The notes: generated by a model not told the origin, from the sequence alone. A DNA stretch of 64,000 nucleotides from an uncultured Clostridia bacterium (GCA_947624965.1 CANQMN010000002.1:1-64000); one strand, 5' to 3'. Counted from the stretch's first letter, positions 1 through 8,273 are shown. Numbers and translations: made by a program.

Positions 1-79
1 AATGATAAACAGCCGTCATTATCAAACGGCAAAAAGTAGTAAAAATTAGCCCTATTTAACGGCTACGGAACCAAAGGCT

Positions 80-107
80 AGGGATTCGAGTTCCTTACGG
101 CGCACCA
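80..107 (+). other. tRNA 3'-end-like fragment (T arm plus CCA)
   Basis: The sequence can fold as a 5-bp stem with the loop TTCGAGT, followed by seven acceptor-like bases, an A and CCA, which is the architecture of a tRNA 3' half. No matching 5' acceptor strand, D arm or anticodon arm is visible in the 79 bases before it. It is therefore at most a remnant or a mimic. It points toward the real tRNA-Leu on the other strand, and both CCA ends are followed by the same bases, CGTCGC. Confidence 0.3.
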
Positions 108-301
108 CGTCGCCGCAAGGCGTATTTTGCAAGAAGTTGCCCCAAAGGGCAACTTCTTTGCTTTTTGCGCCTGTGGCTCCTTTTCCCAAAAAATCTTGCT
201 GCACAATCTTTTTCGGGGGCCCCGATAATACAAAGCGCATTTTACAAGCCCTTGCTGTTTAGCAAGGGCTTGTAAAATGCGTCGCGTTGCGACGTGGTGC
301 C
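100..301. repeat. Hairpin-rich element between two CCA ends
   Basis: The stretch is bounded by imperfect inverted ends (CACCACGTCGC near 103-113 and GCGACGTGGTG near 289-299). It contains a perfect 12-bp hairpin (131-142 with 147-158, loop CAAA) and a perfect 20-bp hairpin (237-256 with 261-280, loop GTTT). No T-run follows the larger hairpin on the tRNA strand, so it is not a classical terminator. No convincing protein is encoded; open frames crossing it run into the tRNA. It resembles a small non-autonomous dispersed repeat, but only one copy lies in this window. Confidence 0.4.
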
Positions 302-381
302 GGTGATCGGGGTCGAACCGATACGGTATTTCTACCACAGGATTTTGAGTCCAGCGCGTCTGCCAATTCCACCACACCGGC
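295..381 (-). tRNA. tRNA-Leu (anticodon CAA)
   Basis: This is a class II tRNA with an encoded CCA. The acceptor strands GCCGGTG and CACCGGC pair fully, the D region reads TGGCAGACGCG as in the two other tRNA-Leu genes of this window, and the T loop is TTCGACC. Aligning the anticodon arm with tRNA-Leu(CAG) puts CAA at positions 34-36, so it decodes UUG. One U-U mismatch appears in the anticodon stem. It is transcribed away from polA. Confidence 0.93.
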
Positions 382-441
382 GAAAACAAAGACGATTATA
401 TAACAAATATGCGGAAAAATCAAGCGATTTCTTCGTTTTTC

Positions 442-470
442 TTGCAAAAACTTCCAAAGCGTGCTACAAT
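442..470 (+). promoter_or_regulatory. SigA-type promoter of polA
   Basis: TTGCAA and TACAAT are separated by 17 bp. The ATG of polA begins 6 nt after the -10 box, so transcription would start at or within a base or two of the start codon. No Shine-Dalgarno sequence precedes it. Confidence 0.6.
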
Positions 471-476
471 ATCTTT

Positions 477-3014
477 ATGGACAAATTGATTCTCATCGAC
501 GGAAACAGTCTACTCAATCGCGCGTACTATGCAATGTCGGTATTTTCCACCAAGGACGGGCTTCCCACCAACGGGATATTCGGTTTCATCAAACTGCTGT
601 TCAAGGTGATAGAGGATGAAAGACCGCAGTATCTTGCCGTCGCCTTCGATTTGCACGAGCCGACCTTCCGACACAAGATGTACGAAGCCTACAAAGGCAC
701 GAGAAAGCCCATGCCGGAGGAGCTCGCGGAACAGGTTCCCGTCTTGAAGGAACTGCTCCACGCCATGAAGATCAAGACGGTGGAGCTGGGCGGCTACGAG
801 GCGGACGACCTCATCGGGACGCTCTCCCGTGCCTTCGACAACGTGGAAACGCTCATTTACACGGGGGACAGGGACGCCTACCAGCTCGTGCGGGAGGGCG
901 TGAGCGTATACTTTACCAAGCGCGGCGTGAGCGATTTAGACAGGCTCACGGCGGAAAATTTCGTGCGGAAAACGGGGCTTACCCCCGCGCAGATCGTGGA
1001 CGAAAAGGCGTTGATGGGCGACGATTCGGACAATATCCCCGGCGTCCGCGGGATCGGGCCCAAAACGGCGGTCGAGCTCCTCGCGCGGTACGGCGACATC
1101 GAAACGCTCTATGCCCGCCTCGACGAGCAAAAGGGGGCGCTCCGCAAGAAGCTCGAAGAGGGGCGGGAGTCCGCGTTTCTCTCCAAAACGCTCGCCACCA
1201 TCGATACGAACGTCCCGATCCATGTGCCGCTCGAAGATTGCCTGTTGAGTTTGCCGTTCCCCGAAGAAGCGCGCATGTTCTTCGCGAAGCTGGAATTTCG
1301 TTCCCTTGTCAACAGCGCGCACTTTCCCGCGGAGCGGAAACAGTCGGTCCGCATCGTCGAATGCACGCGCGTGGAAGAGGCGCTCCCCGCGGCGGAGGCG
1401 GCAAAAACTTTCGCTTTCTGCATCGAGCGGAGCGCGTGCCATCTCTATTGCAACGAGACGGAGTACATTTTCCCCGTCCGCGATAATTTTCTCTCCCCGG
1501 GGTTCTTTTTTGAGGAATTGCGACCGCTTTTCGTTGTCCTCTTCACGGGAGATAAGACCGCGCTTGTCCCGGACGTGAAGGAGCTCTGCCACAGAATGGA
1601 AGAGATCGGACTTGCGGTCTCCTGCCGCGCGGAGGACGTTTCCCTGCTGCGCTATCTCGGGGATTCCAATCTCCGTCCCGCCAGCGCGACCGAGTTCGCC
1701 TCCGATTTCGCGCTTCCCGCCACCCATTGCGCGTATGCCGTCGAGCGTGCGTACGAACAGGCAAAGGAGCGGACGCAGGGAACGGAGGAGGAGCGGCTGT
1801 ACCGCGAACTCGAACTGCCCCTCGTCTACGTGCTTTTAGAGATGGAGCGCACGGGCGTGCGCGTGGATACCGATAAATTCCCCGAATTTTCCGAAAAGTA
1901 CAACCGCGAACTCGATCGGCTCTCCGCCGAGATCTATCGGCTCGCGGGCGTGGACTCTTTCAACTTAAATTCTCCCTTTCAGCTCTCCGAAGTGCTGTTC
2001 GAGAAGTTGGGCTACGATCCGCACGGCGCAAAAAAGAACATCAAGGGCGGGTACTCCACGAACGCGGACGTGCTCGAACGGCTTGCCGAGAAACACGAGA
2101 TCGCGCGGCTCATCCTCCGTTACCGCGAGATCCAGAAGCTGCTCTCCACCTATATCGACGGGATCCGCCCGCTCGTACTGGGCGGCGTCGTCCATACGAC
2201 GTATAACCAGACGATGACGACGACGGGGCGGCTTTCGAGCGCGAATCCCAATTTGCAGAACATTCCCGTCCGCAAGGAGGAGGGGAGAGAACTTCGGAAA
2301 CTGTTCGTCGCCCGCCCCGGGAACGTGCTCGTGGACGCGGACTATTCCCAAATCGAATTGCGGCTCCTCGCGCATTTTTCGGGTTGCCGACCTCTGATCG
2401 ACGCGTATAACGCGGGGGAGGATATCCATGCCGCCACCGCCTCGCAGGTATTCGGCGTTGCGCGCAAGGAGATCACGCCGCTCATGCGGCGGCGCGCAAA
2501 GACCATCAATTTCGGCATCATCTACGGCATGAGCGCGTTCGGGCTCGCGAAGGACCTCGGCTGTTCTTCCGCCGAAGCGCAGAGCTATATCGATAAGTAT
2601 TTTGCGACTTACACCGACGTAAAAGAGTACATGGAGGGGAACGTCCGCCAAGCGAAGGAATACGGCTACGTCAACACGATCTTGGGGCGGAAACGGCACA
2701 TCCCGGAACTGCGGTCTCCCAATTACAACATCCGCTGTTTCGGCGAGCGCGCCGCCATGAACATGCCCCTGCAAGGCAGTTCCGCGGATATCATCAAGCT
2801 CGCCATGCTCGGCGTCGCGAAGCGTCTCAAAGCGGAGGGACTGCGCGCCGAAATGGTCCTGCAAGTGCACGACGAACTCGTTCTCGATGCGCCCGTGGAG
2901 GAGGCGGAACGGGCGGCTCGCGTGCTGAAAGAGGAGATGGAGCGCGCCGTCAAGCTCAACGTTCCGCTCATCGCAGAGGTCTCCACGGGCAAGAACTGGT
3001 ATGAAGCAAAGTAA
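477..3014 (+). CDS. polA: DNA polymerase I
   Basis: The 845-residue product fills gaps in repair and removes primers. The N-terminal 5'-3' exonuclease is intact (GDRDAYQLV and GDDSDNIPGVRGIGPKTA, near residues 130-200). The middle 3'-5' exonuclease region lacks recognisable acidic catalytic motifs and is probably inactive, as in many Gram-positive enzymes. The polymerase domain has TGRLSSANPNLQNIP, motif A (DADYSQIELR), the O helix (RRRAKTINFGIIYG) and motif C (LQVHDELV). The frame is open upstream through the tRNA, but MDKLILIDGNS is the conserved N-terminus, so the start is at 477. The gene overlaps coaE by 14 bases, an arrangement common in Firmicutes. Confidence 0.97.
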   Translation: MDKLILIDGNSLLNRAYYAMSVFSTKDGLPTNGIFGFIKLLFKVIEDERPQYLAVAFDLHEPTFRHKMYEAYKGTRKPMPEELAEQVPVLKELLHAMKIKTVELGGYEADDLIGTLSRAFDNVETLIYTGDRDAYQLVREGVSVYFTKRGVSDLDRLTAENFVRKTGLTPAQIVDEKALMGDDSDNIPGVRGIGPKTAVELLARYGDIETLYARLDEQKGALRKKLEEGRESAFLSKTLATIDTNVPIHVPLEDCLLSLPFPEEARMFFAKLEFRSLVNSAHFPAERKQSVRIVECTRVEEALPAAEAAKTFAFCIERSACHLYCNETEYIFPVRDNFLSPGFFFEELRPLFVVLFTGDKTALVPDVKELCHRMEEIGLAVSCRAEDVSLLRYLGDSNLRPASATEFASDFALPATHCAYAVERAYEQAKERTQGTEEERLYRELELPLVYVLLEMERTGVRVDTDKFPEFSEKYNRELDRLSAEIYRLAGVDSFNLNSPFQLSEVLFEKLGYDPHGAKKNIKGGYSTNADVLERLAEKHEIARLILRYREIQKLLSTYIDGIRPLVLGGVVHTTYNQTMTTTGRLSSANPNLQNIPVRKEEGRELRKLFVARPGNVLVDADYSQIELRLLAHFSGCRPLIDAYNAGEDIHAATASQVFGVARKEITPLMRRRAKTINFGIIYGMSAFGLAKDLGCSSAEAQSYIDKYFATYTDVKEYMEGNVRQAKEYGYVNTILGRKRHIPELRSPNYNIRCFGERAAMNMPLQGSSADIIKLAMLGVAKRLKAEGLRAEMVLQVHDELVLDAPVEEAERAARVLKEEMERAVKLNVPLIAEVSTGKNWYEAK

Positions 3015-3582
3015 AAAATACGCCGTAACAGGGGGGATCGGAAGCGGAAAGAGTACCTTTTTGCGCGCGCTCGCAGAGGCGGGGTTTCCCGTGTTCTCCT
3101 GCGATGCGATCTACGCCGAAATGCGCGGCGATGCGCGTTTTCTCCGCGCGCTCGGCGAACTTTTCCCCGCCTGCGTGCGAAACGGCGCATTCGATTTTTC
3201 CCTTCTGTCCGAGCGCGTATTTTCGGACGAGGCGGAGCGCGCGCGGCTGAACGCGTTCACCCATCCGAAGATCATGGAACGGCTCATGGCGCGGATGGAG
3301 AAGGAGAAGGTTTCCTTCGCGGAAGTCCCGCTTCTCTTCGAGGGCGGCTACGAAGGGGCGTTCGACGGCGTCATCGCCCTTCGACGGGACGACGCCGCCC
3401 GCATCGCTTCCGTCTGCGCGCGGAGCGGGCTTTCGGAAGCGGAAGTGCGCGCCCGCATGGCGCGGCAGTGGGACGCGGCGCGGCTCGCCGAAAAAAAGTG
3501 CATCATCGTCGAGAACGACGGCTCGGAGGAGGATCTGCGCCGCAAGGCGGGGGAAGCTTTGCGGTCTCTCTTCGCTTCTTGA
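3001..3582 (+). CDS. coaE: Dephospho-CoA kinase
   Basis: CoaE phosphorylates the 3'-hydroxyl of dephospho-CoA in the last step of coenzyme A synthesis. The 193-residue product has the P-loop GGIGSGKST at residues 10-18, a conserved NAFTHPKI segment and the VPLLFEGG motif. Length and order match the family. The start lies inside the end of polA, so translation is probably coupled. Confidence 0.95.
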   Translation: MKQSKKYAVTGGIGSGKSTFLRALAEAGFPVFSCDAIYAEMRGDARFLRALGELFPACVRNGAFDFSLLSERVFSDEAERARLNAFTHPKIMERLMARMEKEKVSFAEVPLLFEGGYEGAFDGVIALRRDDAARIASVCARSGLSEAEVRARMARQWDAARLAEKKCIIVENDGSEEDLRRKAGEALRSLFAS

Positions 3583-3635
3583 TTGGTGCGCCGCCCGCCG
3601 AATTTTCTCCGCGGAACGGACATACTGTATGAGGA

Positions 3636-4163
3636 ATGAAAAGGACAGCCGCCGCTCTGTGGATCTTGTTCGCCGTGCTCGCATCGGCGCTCGTCGCGAC
3701 GGGCGCATTTTTTTCGCGGTATCCCCGCCCATATCGCAACGCCGTGGCGTCCTGTGGCGTGCCGCCCGCGCTCGTCTATGCCGTCGCAAAGGCGGAGAGC
3801 GGCTTTTGCGAGGACGCGGTGAGCGGAAAGGGCGCGGTCGGGCTCATGCAACTCAAACCCGCCACGGCGGAATTTATCTGCGCGCGCGAGGGAATTTCGT
3901 TTGAAAGAGAAAAGCTGACGGAGGGCGAATACAATCTTCGGCTGGGAGGCGCGTATCTGTTGTATCTCTTGCAAAAATTCCGCGCCGAGGAGACCGCGGT
4001 CGCCGCATACAACGCGGGGGAGGGGACGGTTTCCCGATGGCTGAACGACGGCGCGTTTTCCGCGGACGGACAGACGCTTTCCCGCATTCCCTACCCCGAA
4101 ACACAGCGTTATCTCGAAAAAGTTATGAAATTCAAAAAAATATACGAATTTTTGTACCGATAA
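3636..4163 (+). CDS. Lytic transglycosylase, SLT domain, membrane-anchored
   Basis: This 175-residue protein has one N-terminal membrane segment (about residues 5-25) followed by a catalytic Slt domain, so it should act on peptidoglycan outside the membrane. The conserved glutamate is in AKAESGF (E54), followed by GLMQLKPATAEF and AYNAGEG, the family signature. It follows polA-coaE at a 53-nt gap. A CATACTGT box ends 7 nt before the ATG and resembles a sporulation SigE -10 element, with a weak -35; sporulation expression is therefore a possibility only. Confidence 0.9.
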   Translation: MKRTAAALWILFAVLASALVATGAFFSRYPRPYRNAVASCGVPPALVYAVAKAESGFCEDAVSGKGAVGLMQLKPATAEFICAREGISFEREKLTEGEYNLRLGGAYLLYLLQKFRAEETAVAAYNAGEGTVSRWLNDGAFSADGQTLSRIPYPETQRYLEKVMKFKKIYEFLYR

Positions 4164-4235
4164 ATTGTTGACTTTTTTTCTCGGATGCGGTAAAATAACA
4201 AACGCTGTCGGAAGTATTTCGGCGGCGGAATGGAT

Positions 4236-4319
4236 GCGGTCGTGGCGGAATTGGCAGACGCGCAAGACTAAGGATCTTGTGGGATGACCGTGCAGGTTCA
4301 ACTCCTGTCGACCGCACCA
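4236..4319 (+). tRNA. tRNA-Leu (anticodon AAG)
   Basis: This is a class II tRNA with encoded CCA. The acceptor arms GCGGTCG and CGACCGC pair, the anticodon stem CAAGA/TCTTG is perfect around the loop CTAAGGA, and the T loop is TTCAACT. The anticodon is AAG, reading CUU and, if A34 is deaminated to inosine, also CUC. Confidence 0.92.
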
Positions 4320-4362
4320 CAAAAACGGGGATGGCGTTTAGCCATCCCCGTTTTTGTGGTGC
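4314..4362 (+). terminator. Intrinsic terminator that includes the tRNA 3' end
   Basis: A perfect 22-bp inverted repeat (4314-4335 with 4341-4362, loop GTTTA) contains a run of five T in its right arm. The left arm begins inside the tRNA, so the last bases GCACCA of tRNA-Leu(AAG) are part of the stem and could pair either with the acceptor stem or with the terminator. Confidence 0.8.
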
Positions 4363-4370
4363 GACACAAG

Positions 4371-4400
4371 CCGTAGGCGCAACTCCTGTCAGCGGCGCCA
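4371..4400 (+). other. Degenerate copy of a tRNA-Leu 3' end
   Basis: After the terminator, CCGT, AGGCGCAACTCCTGTC and a final GCGCCA reproduce most of the 3' third of the preceding tRNA-Leu, including the 11-base stretch CAACTCCTGTC also found at 4299-4309. No other tRNA parts are present. A decayed duplication, or an old attachment-site half, would explain it. Confidence 0.35.
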
Positions 4401-4479
4401 GATCAGTATATCCGAGCCAAACGCTCCAAGCGAGCGAGCGGTTTGGATCTGCTTTTTATCGGTAAACGCCGCCTGCTAC

Positions 4480-4508
4480 TTGCGTTCCCCCTGCTTTTAT
4501 AGTATAAT
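4480..4508 (+). promoter_or_regulatory. SigA-type promoter of the tfoX-like gene
   Basis: TTGCGT and TATAAT are separated by 17 bp. A normal leader with the Shine-Dalgarno GGAGGG precedes the ATG at 4544. Between the tRNA remnant and this promoter lies another hairpin (CCAAACGCTC pairing with GAGCGGTTTGG, then CTTTTT). Confidence 0.65.
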
Positions 4509-4543
4509 AAAGGGGCGATAAACGGAAATTCAGCGGAGGGATT

Positions 4544-4862
4544 ATGCCGTCAAGTAAGGAATATTTGAATTTCATTTTGGAACAACTGTCCGACTTAAAG
4601 GACATCACTTACAAGCCTATGATGGGTGAATTTCTGATTTACTACCGCGGCAAACTTGTCGGCGGCATCTACGACGATCGGTTGCTCGTAAAACCCGTGA
4701 GGTCCGCCCAGCCCTATCTTTCCCAAGCGGAGTGGTCCTTGCCGTATGAGGGCGCAAAGGAAATGCTCATTGTGGACAATGTGGACGATAAACTTTATTT
4801 TGATAGGATTATTTGAGGCAATGTATGACGACTTGCCCATGCCGAAAATCAAAAAGCGGTAA
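4544..4862 (+). pseudogene. TfoX/Sxy N-terminal-domain protein, frameshifted near the 3' end
   Basis: The first frame gives 90 residues typical of small TfoX_N proteins (ITYKPMMGEFLIYYRGKLVGG, PYEGAKEMLIVDNVDDK) and stops at 4816. The usual C-terminal ending of the family, GLFEAMYDDLPMPKIKKR, is present immediately after but in the +1 frame (from 4806 to the stop at 4860-4862). A single indel between these points would restore a full protein of about 105 residues. It may be a recent pseudogene, an assembly error, or a still-functional protein with an altered tail. The family's cellular role in Firmicutes is uncertain. Confidence 0.7.
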
Positions 4863-4904
4863 CATTCAATTCCCCCGCACGGGCGAAGGGGACGGAGACA
4901 AACG

Positions 4905-5474
4905 ATGGAAAAAAAGCGGTGTAATTTCAGTTTCGGCACGAATCGTCAATTTTCCGAAAAAGCGTTGCGCTACCACGATACGCGGTGGTGCAAGCCCGAG
5001 CATCGGGACAGGGAGCTCTACGCCATGCTTGTGTTGGAAGGAATGCAGGCGGGGGTGAGCTGGAATTTGATTTTGGAAAAGGAAGAGAACTTCCGCAGGG
5101 CGTTCGACGGGTTCGACCCGCAGATCGTGGCGGCTTACGGCGAGCAAAAAGTGGAAGAACTCATGCAGGACGCGGGCATTATCCGCAACCGCAAAAAGAT
5201 CCAAGCGGCGATCGCGAATGCGCGGGCATTTCTCAAAGTGCGGGAGGAATGCGGCAGTTTCGATTCCTTTATTTGGAGTTTTACGGACGGAAAAACGATA
5301 GATCACCGCCTAACGGACGGAAAAGATATGCCCGCAAAGGACGAGCTCTCGGAAAGAGTGAGCGCGGAACTCAAAAAGCGTGGGTTCAAATTCGTCGGCG
5401 CGACGATCGTCTACTCCTACTTGCAGGGCATCGGCGTTATCAACGACCATTGCGTCGACTGCGATTTTCGCTAA
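4905..5474 (+). CDS. tag: DNA-3-methyladenine glycosylase I
   Basis: Tag removes 3-methyladenine from alkylated DNA. The 189-residue product shows the expected zinc ligands, an N-terminal cysteine (KKRCNF) and histidine (YHDTRW) with a C-terminal NDHCVDC. It also has the catalytic-pocket segment LEGMQAGVSWNLILEKEENFRRAF and the helix-turn AGIIRNRKKIQAAI. A GGAG Shine-Dalgarno precedes the ATG. It follows the tfoX-like gene closely and probably shares its promoter. Confidence 0.93.
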   Translation: MEKKRCNFSFGTNRQFSEKALRYHDTRWCKPEHRDRELYAMLVLEGMQAGVSWNLILEKEENFRRAFDGFDPQIVAAYGEQKVEELMQDAGIIRNRKKIQAAIANARAFLKVREECGSFDSFIWSFTDGKTIDHRLTDGKDMPAKDELSERVSAELKKRGFKFVGATIVYSYLQGIGVINDHCVDCDFR

Positions 5475-5487
5475 AACGTTCCGCGCC

Positions 5488-5817
5488 TTAACCTTCGGCG
5501 CGCTTATATTCCGCGCCCCAATCGGACATCGCGTCGAGAATGGACCGCAACGACATCCCGAGCGGGGTGAGCGAATATTCCACGCGGGGCGGCACTTCCG
5601 CAAACACCGTTCTCTCGATGAGCCCGTCGTTTTCAAGCGCGCGGAGATTATCCGTCAGGACCTTTTTGCTGATCGCCGGGATCGACTTCGTAAACTCCGT
5701 AAACCGCTGTTTTCCATTGTACATGAGATTGCGGATGATCAAAAGTTTCCATTTGTTGCCGATGAGTTGCACGGTAGTCGCAACGGGGCATTCGGGCAAT
5801 TCGTTTTTTGTCAGCAT
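5488..5817 (-). CDS. HxlR-family winged-helix regulator
   Basis: The product of 109 residues matches HxlR proteins throughout: CPVATTVQLIGNKWKLLIIRNL, the recognition region ISKKVLTDNLRALENDGLIER and the wing PPRVEYSLTPLG. The cysteine near residue 10 is the residue that senses electrophiles or redox change in several HxlR proteins. The longer open frame upstream is not HxlR-like, so the ATG at 5817 is chosen. It is divergent from the cupin gene across a 189-bp AT-rich spacer, which suggests it controls itself and the cupin gene. Confidence 0.92.
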   Translation of the reverse strand: MLTKNELPECPVATTVQLIGNKWKLLIIRNLMYNGKQRFTEFTKSIPAISKKVLTDNLRALENDGLIERTVFAEVPPRVEYSLTPLGMSLRSILDAMSDWGAEYKRAEG

Positions 5818-6006
5818 TTTCTTTCCGCCTTTTTGAAAGTTTCCTCTATTATAGCACGCCGCGCGCGGTATTGTCAATAGTTCAAATCGGAAACCATGTT
5901 TCCGTTTTATTATCCGATAATAAAAAAGTAACGTTCTTGTATTTTTCTCGGATGTGTGATAGGATATTCCCACGATCGGTAAGATCGAAATTTTCGGAGG
6001 TGTTCC

Positions 6007-6363
6007 ATGACAGGTAATTACAGCAAGATCGGGCTCAAAGACGAGGCGCGCGTCGAGTTGCACGATGCGCTCAAACTCACGGGTGCGGAAGTGAGCGTCA
6101 ACGTGCTTCCGCAGGGAGCAAGCGTTCCCTTTGTACATTCGCACAAGCAGAACGAGGAAATTTACGGGATCCTCGAAGGGGAGGGCGTTGCCGTGATCGA
6201 CGGGCAAAGCGTTCCGCTCGCCGCCGGAGACTGGCTCCGCATTTCGCCCGCCGCCGCACGCCGCTTTTTTGCGTCCGAGAAGAGCGCGCTCAAATATGTT
6301 TGCATTCAGGTGAAGGCAAACTCGCTCGAAGGCTACACGGCGTCGGACGCCGTCATCGCGTAA
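6007..6363 (+). CDS. Cupin-domain protein
   Basis: This 118-residue single cupin has the first motif in PFVHSHKQNEEIYGILEGEG and the second in LAAGDWLRISPAAARRF. It is preceded by a strong Shine-Dalgarno (GGAGGT). It lies divergent to an HxlR regulator, a common pairing in which the cupin is part of a small stress or detoxification response. The substrate cannot be told. Confidence 0.85.
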   Translation: MTGNYSKIGLKDEARVELHDALKLTGAEVSVNVLPQGASVPFVHSHKQNEEIYGILEGEGVAVIDGQSVPLAAGDWLRISPAAARRFFASEKSALKYVCIQVKANSLEGYTASDAVIA

Positions 6364-6400
6364 CCGATCCGCAAAAAAAGCCGTCCAGCGCGGCGAAAAG

Positions 6401-6429
6401 GGGCGCAACCGCTTGGTTGCGTCCTTTTT
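6401..6429 (+). terminator. Intrinsic terminator after the cupin gene
   Basis: GGCGCAACC and GGTTGCGTC pair around the loop GCTT, followed by five T. Confidence 0.75.
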
Positions 6430-6620
6430 CGCGTTTTCCGATACGCAAAAAGAAGGGGCGTTCGGCGGGTGGGCGCAGGAGCGCGGGGAGCCGTTTGCCG
6501 AATGCGTTCTCTGCGGAACGCTCTTTGAAAAGACCTCTCCAATTTCGGCATTTTCCGATGGGATAAGTCTTTTTTTATGCTTTCACAGCCCTTATAATAC
6601 CATTCACGGAGCGAAAACGT

Positions 6621-7607
6621 ATGGTCGTCTACTGGGAATATGCGTTTGCGGAGAATTGTCTGTTGGACGGATTGCTGCTCTACCTTGCCTTGAAGATCGC
6701 GCGCGGGAAGGTCGCGGTCTCCCGCCTTGTCGTGGCGTCTGCCGTCGGCGGGGCGGAAGCGCTCGTGTTCCCGCTCATTCCGTTTCCCGTCTGGGCGGCG
6801 TACATCGTAAAGTTTGCGGGCGGCGCGCTCCTCGTCCTGCTCGCCGTCAAGCGCGGGACGAAGAAAACTTATTTCGTCGCGCTCGTCTCCTTCTTTGCGC
6901 TCACCTTTGCGCTGGGCGGCGCGCTCACGGCGATCTATTCCTTTTTCGGCGCCGAGTACGCGGAGGGGAGCGGCTACCTCGTGGAGCGCGCGCCCGCCGC
7001 GCTTGTGCTCGCCGCCGCGGGGATCTTTGCCGTGATATGCCTTCGGGCGGCGGGCGCATTTTATCGGTATCGGAGCTTGCGGCGCAACGTGTTTCCCTGC
7101 GAGATCAAGGCGGGGGACAACACCGTCATGTGGAAGGCGTTCGCGGACAGCGGCAACAGGCTCGAATTTCGGGGTGAACCCGTCTGCGTCCTGTCTCCCG
7201 CCGCCGCGCTTGCGCTCTTCCGCGGGCGGGAACGCGTCGGGCGCATCACGGTGAGCACCGTGAACGGAAGCCGCGACGCGCCCGTGTTCCGATGCGACGA
7301 GATGCGGCTGTTTTTCGGGAAGCAGACGAAATGTTACCGCGACGTCTGTTTCACGGTGGGCGATCTTCGCTCGAAGGAATATTCCGTCCTGCTGCACGGC
7401 GGGATGGCGGAGGATAAAAGTGAGAATTTTGATTGCGCTGAAAGCATGGCTGAAAAAAGTGAAGGACGGCGAGAACGTCGTCCATTATCTCTGCGGAAGC
7501 GAGGCGCTCCCGTTGCCGCTCTCTCCCGAGGAGGAACAGGAATACCTGCAAAAGATGGAGCGGGGAGAGGATGCGGAGGAGGTGAAGGCGAAGCTCATCG
7601 AGCATAA
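6621..7607 (+). CDS. spoIIGA: Sporulation sigma-E processing peptidase SpoIIGA
   Basis: SpoIIGA is the membrane aspartic protease that removes the pro-sequence of SigE in the mother cell. The N-terminal half has five or so membrane segments (residues 10-145) and the C-terminal half carries the DSGN active-site motif at residues 176-179. The conserved region ends near [10 protein letters not shown] (about residue 262). The frame then continues for about 62 arginine/glycine-rich residues that overlap the start of sigE in another frame. That tail is probably not part of the ancestral protein. The ATG lies downstream of a TATAAT-like box at about 6594. Confidence 0.9.
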   Translation: MVVYWEYAFAENCLLDGLLLYLALKIARGKVAVSRLVVASAVGGAEALVFPLIPFPVWAAYIVKFAGGALLVLLAVKRGTKKTYFVALVSFFALTFALGGALTAIYSFFGAEYAEGSGYLVERAPAALVLAAAGIFAVICLRAAGAFYRYRSLRRNVFPCEIKAGDNTVMWKAFADSGNRLEFRGEPVCVLSPAAALALFRGRERVGRITVSTVNGSRDAPVFRCDEMRLFFGKQTKCYRDVCFTVGDLRSKEYSVLLHGGMAEDKSENFDCAESMAEKSEGRRERRPLSLRKRGAPVAALSRGGTGIPAKDGAGRGCGGGEGEAHRA

Positions 7608-8130
7608 TCTCCGTCTCGTCGTCTACATCTCGCGCAAATTCGAGAACACGGGCGTAGACGGGGACGACCTCATCTCTATCGGGACGATCGGGCTCATCAA
7701 GGCGGTGGGCTCCTTTCGGACGGACAAGAACATCAAACTGGCGACGTACGCATCCCGCTGTATCGAAAACGAGATCCTCATGTATTTACGGCGCACGGTG
7801 CGTTTGAAGAGCGAGGTCTCCTTCGACGAGCCGTTGAATACCGATTTCGAGGGGAACGAGTTGCTTCTCTCCGACGTGCTCGGAACGGACAGCGAGACGG
7901 TATACGGCGGCGTCGAGGAGGGCGTAGAGAAGGAGCTTCTCACCGCCGCGCTCAAAACGCTTCCCGAACGCGAGCGGCGGATCATGTACATGCGGTTCGG
8001 GCTGGGGGGAAGGGAAGAGATGACGCAAAAGGACGTCGCGGACGTCCTCGGCATTTCCCAGAGCTATATTTCCCGCCTCGAAAAGAAGATCATAGAGCGG
8101 CTGAAAAAGGAAATAGATAAGCTGGTATAG
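7420..8130 (+). CDS. sigE: RNA polymerase sporulation sigma factor SigE
   Basis: SigE directs early mother-cell gene expression. The 236-residue product begins with the amphipathic pro-sequence ([20 protein letters not shown]) that SpoIIGA cleaves. It has region 2 ([51 protein letters not shown]) and region 4 ([28 protein letters not shown]). The start is GTG with a GGAGG Shine-Dalgarno 6 nt upstream, within the spoIIGA frame, so the two are translationally linked. Confidence 0.97.
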   Translation: MRILIALKAWLKKVKDGENVVHYLCGSEALPLPLSPEEEQEYLQKMERGEDAEEVKAKLIEHNLRLVVYISRKFENTGVDGDDLISIGTIGLIKAVGSFRTDKNIKLATYASRCIENEILMYLRRTVRLKSEVSFDEPLNTDFEGNELLLSDVLGTDSETVYGGVEEGVEKELLTAALKTLPERERRIMYMRFGLGGREEMTQKDVADVLGISQSYISRLEKKIIERLKKEIDKLV

Positions 8131-8135
8131 CCGCC

Positions 8136-8166
8136 GCGCCCCGCGATCTCGCGGGGCGCGATTTTT
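8136..8166 (+). terminator. Intrinsic terminator of sigE
   Basis: GCGCCCCGCGA and TCGCGGGGCGC form a GC-rich stem followed by five T. A half copy of the same right arm plus T-run recurs at 8557-8580, upstream of the GH27 promoter. Confidence 0.8.
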
Positions 8167-8273
8167 GTCTGCACAAAGCTCCTTTTATTTACTTTCCCGA
8201 AGTATGACAGCAGTTTTTACCTCTTCACGTTATTTTTCCCTTCTCCCTGCGCTGTTTTTGTCTCTCTCGCGCC

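Noticed and set aside
1-107. Possible 3' part of tmRNA (ssrA)
   Set aside because: The T arm and CCA could suggest it, but the acceptor bases ACGGCGC do not fit the near-universal GGGG start of tmRNA. No tag reading frame is visible in the bases shown.
294-476. 61-residue N-terminal extension of DNA polymerase I
   Set aside because: It reads through tRNA-Leu(CAA) on the opposite strand and beyond the promoter; the conserved protein starts at 477.
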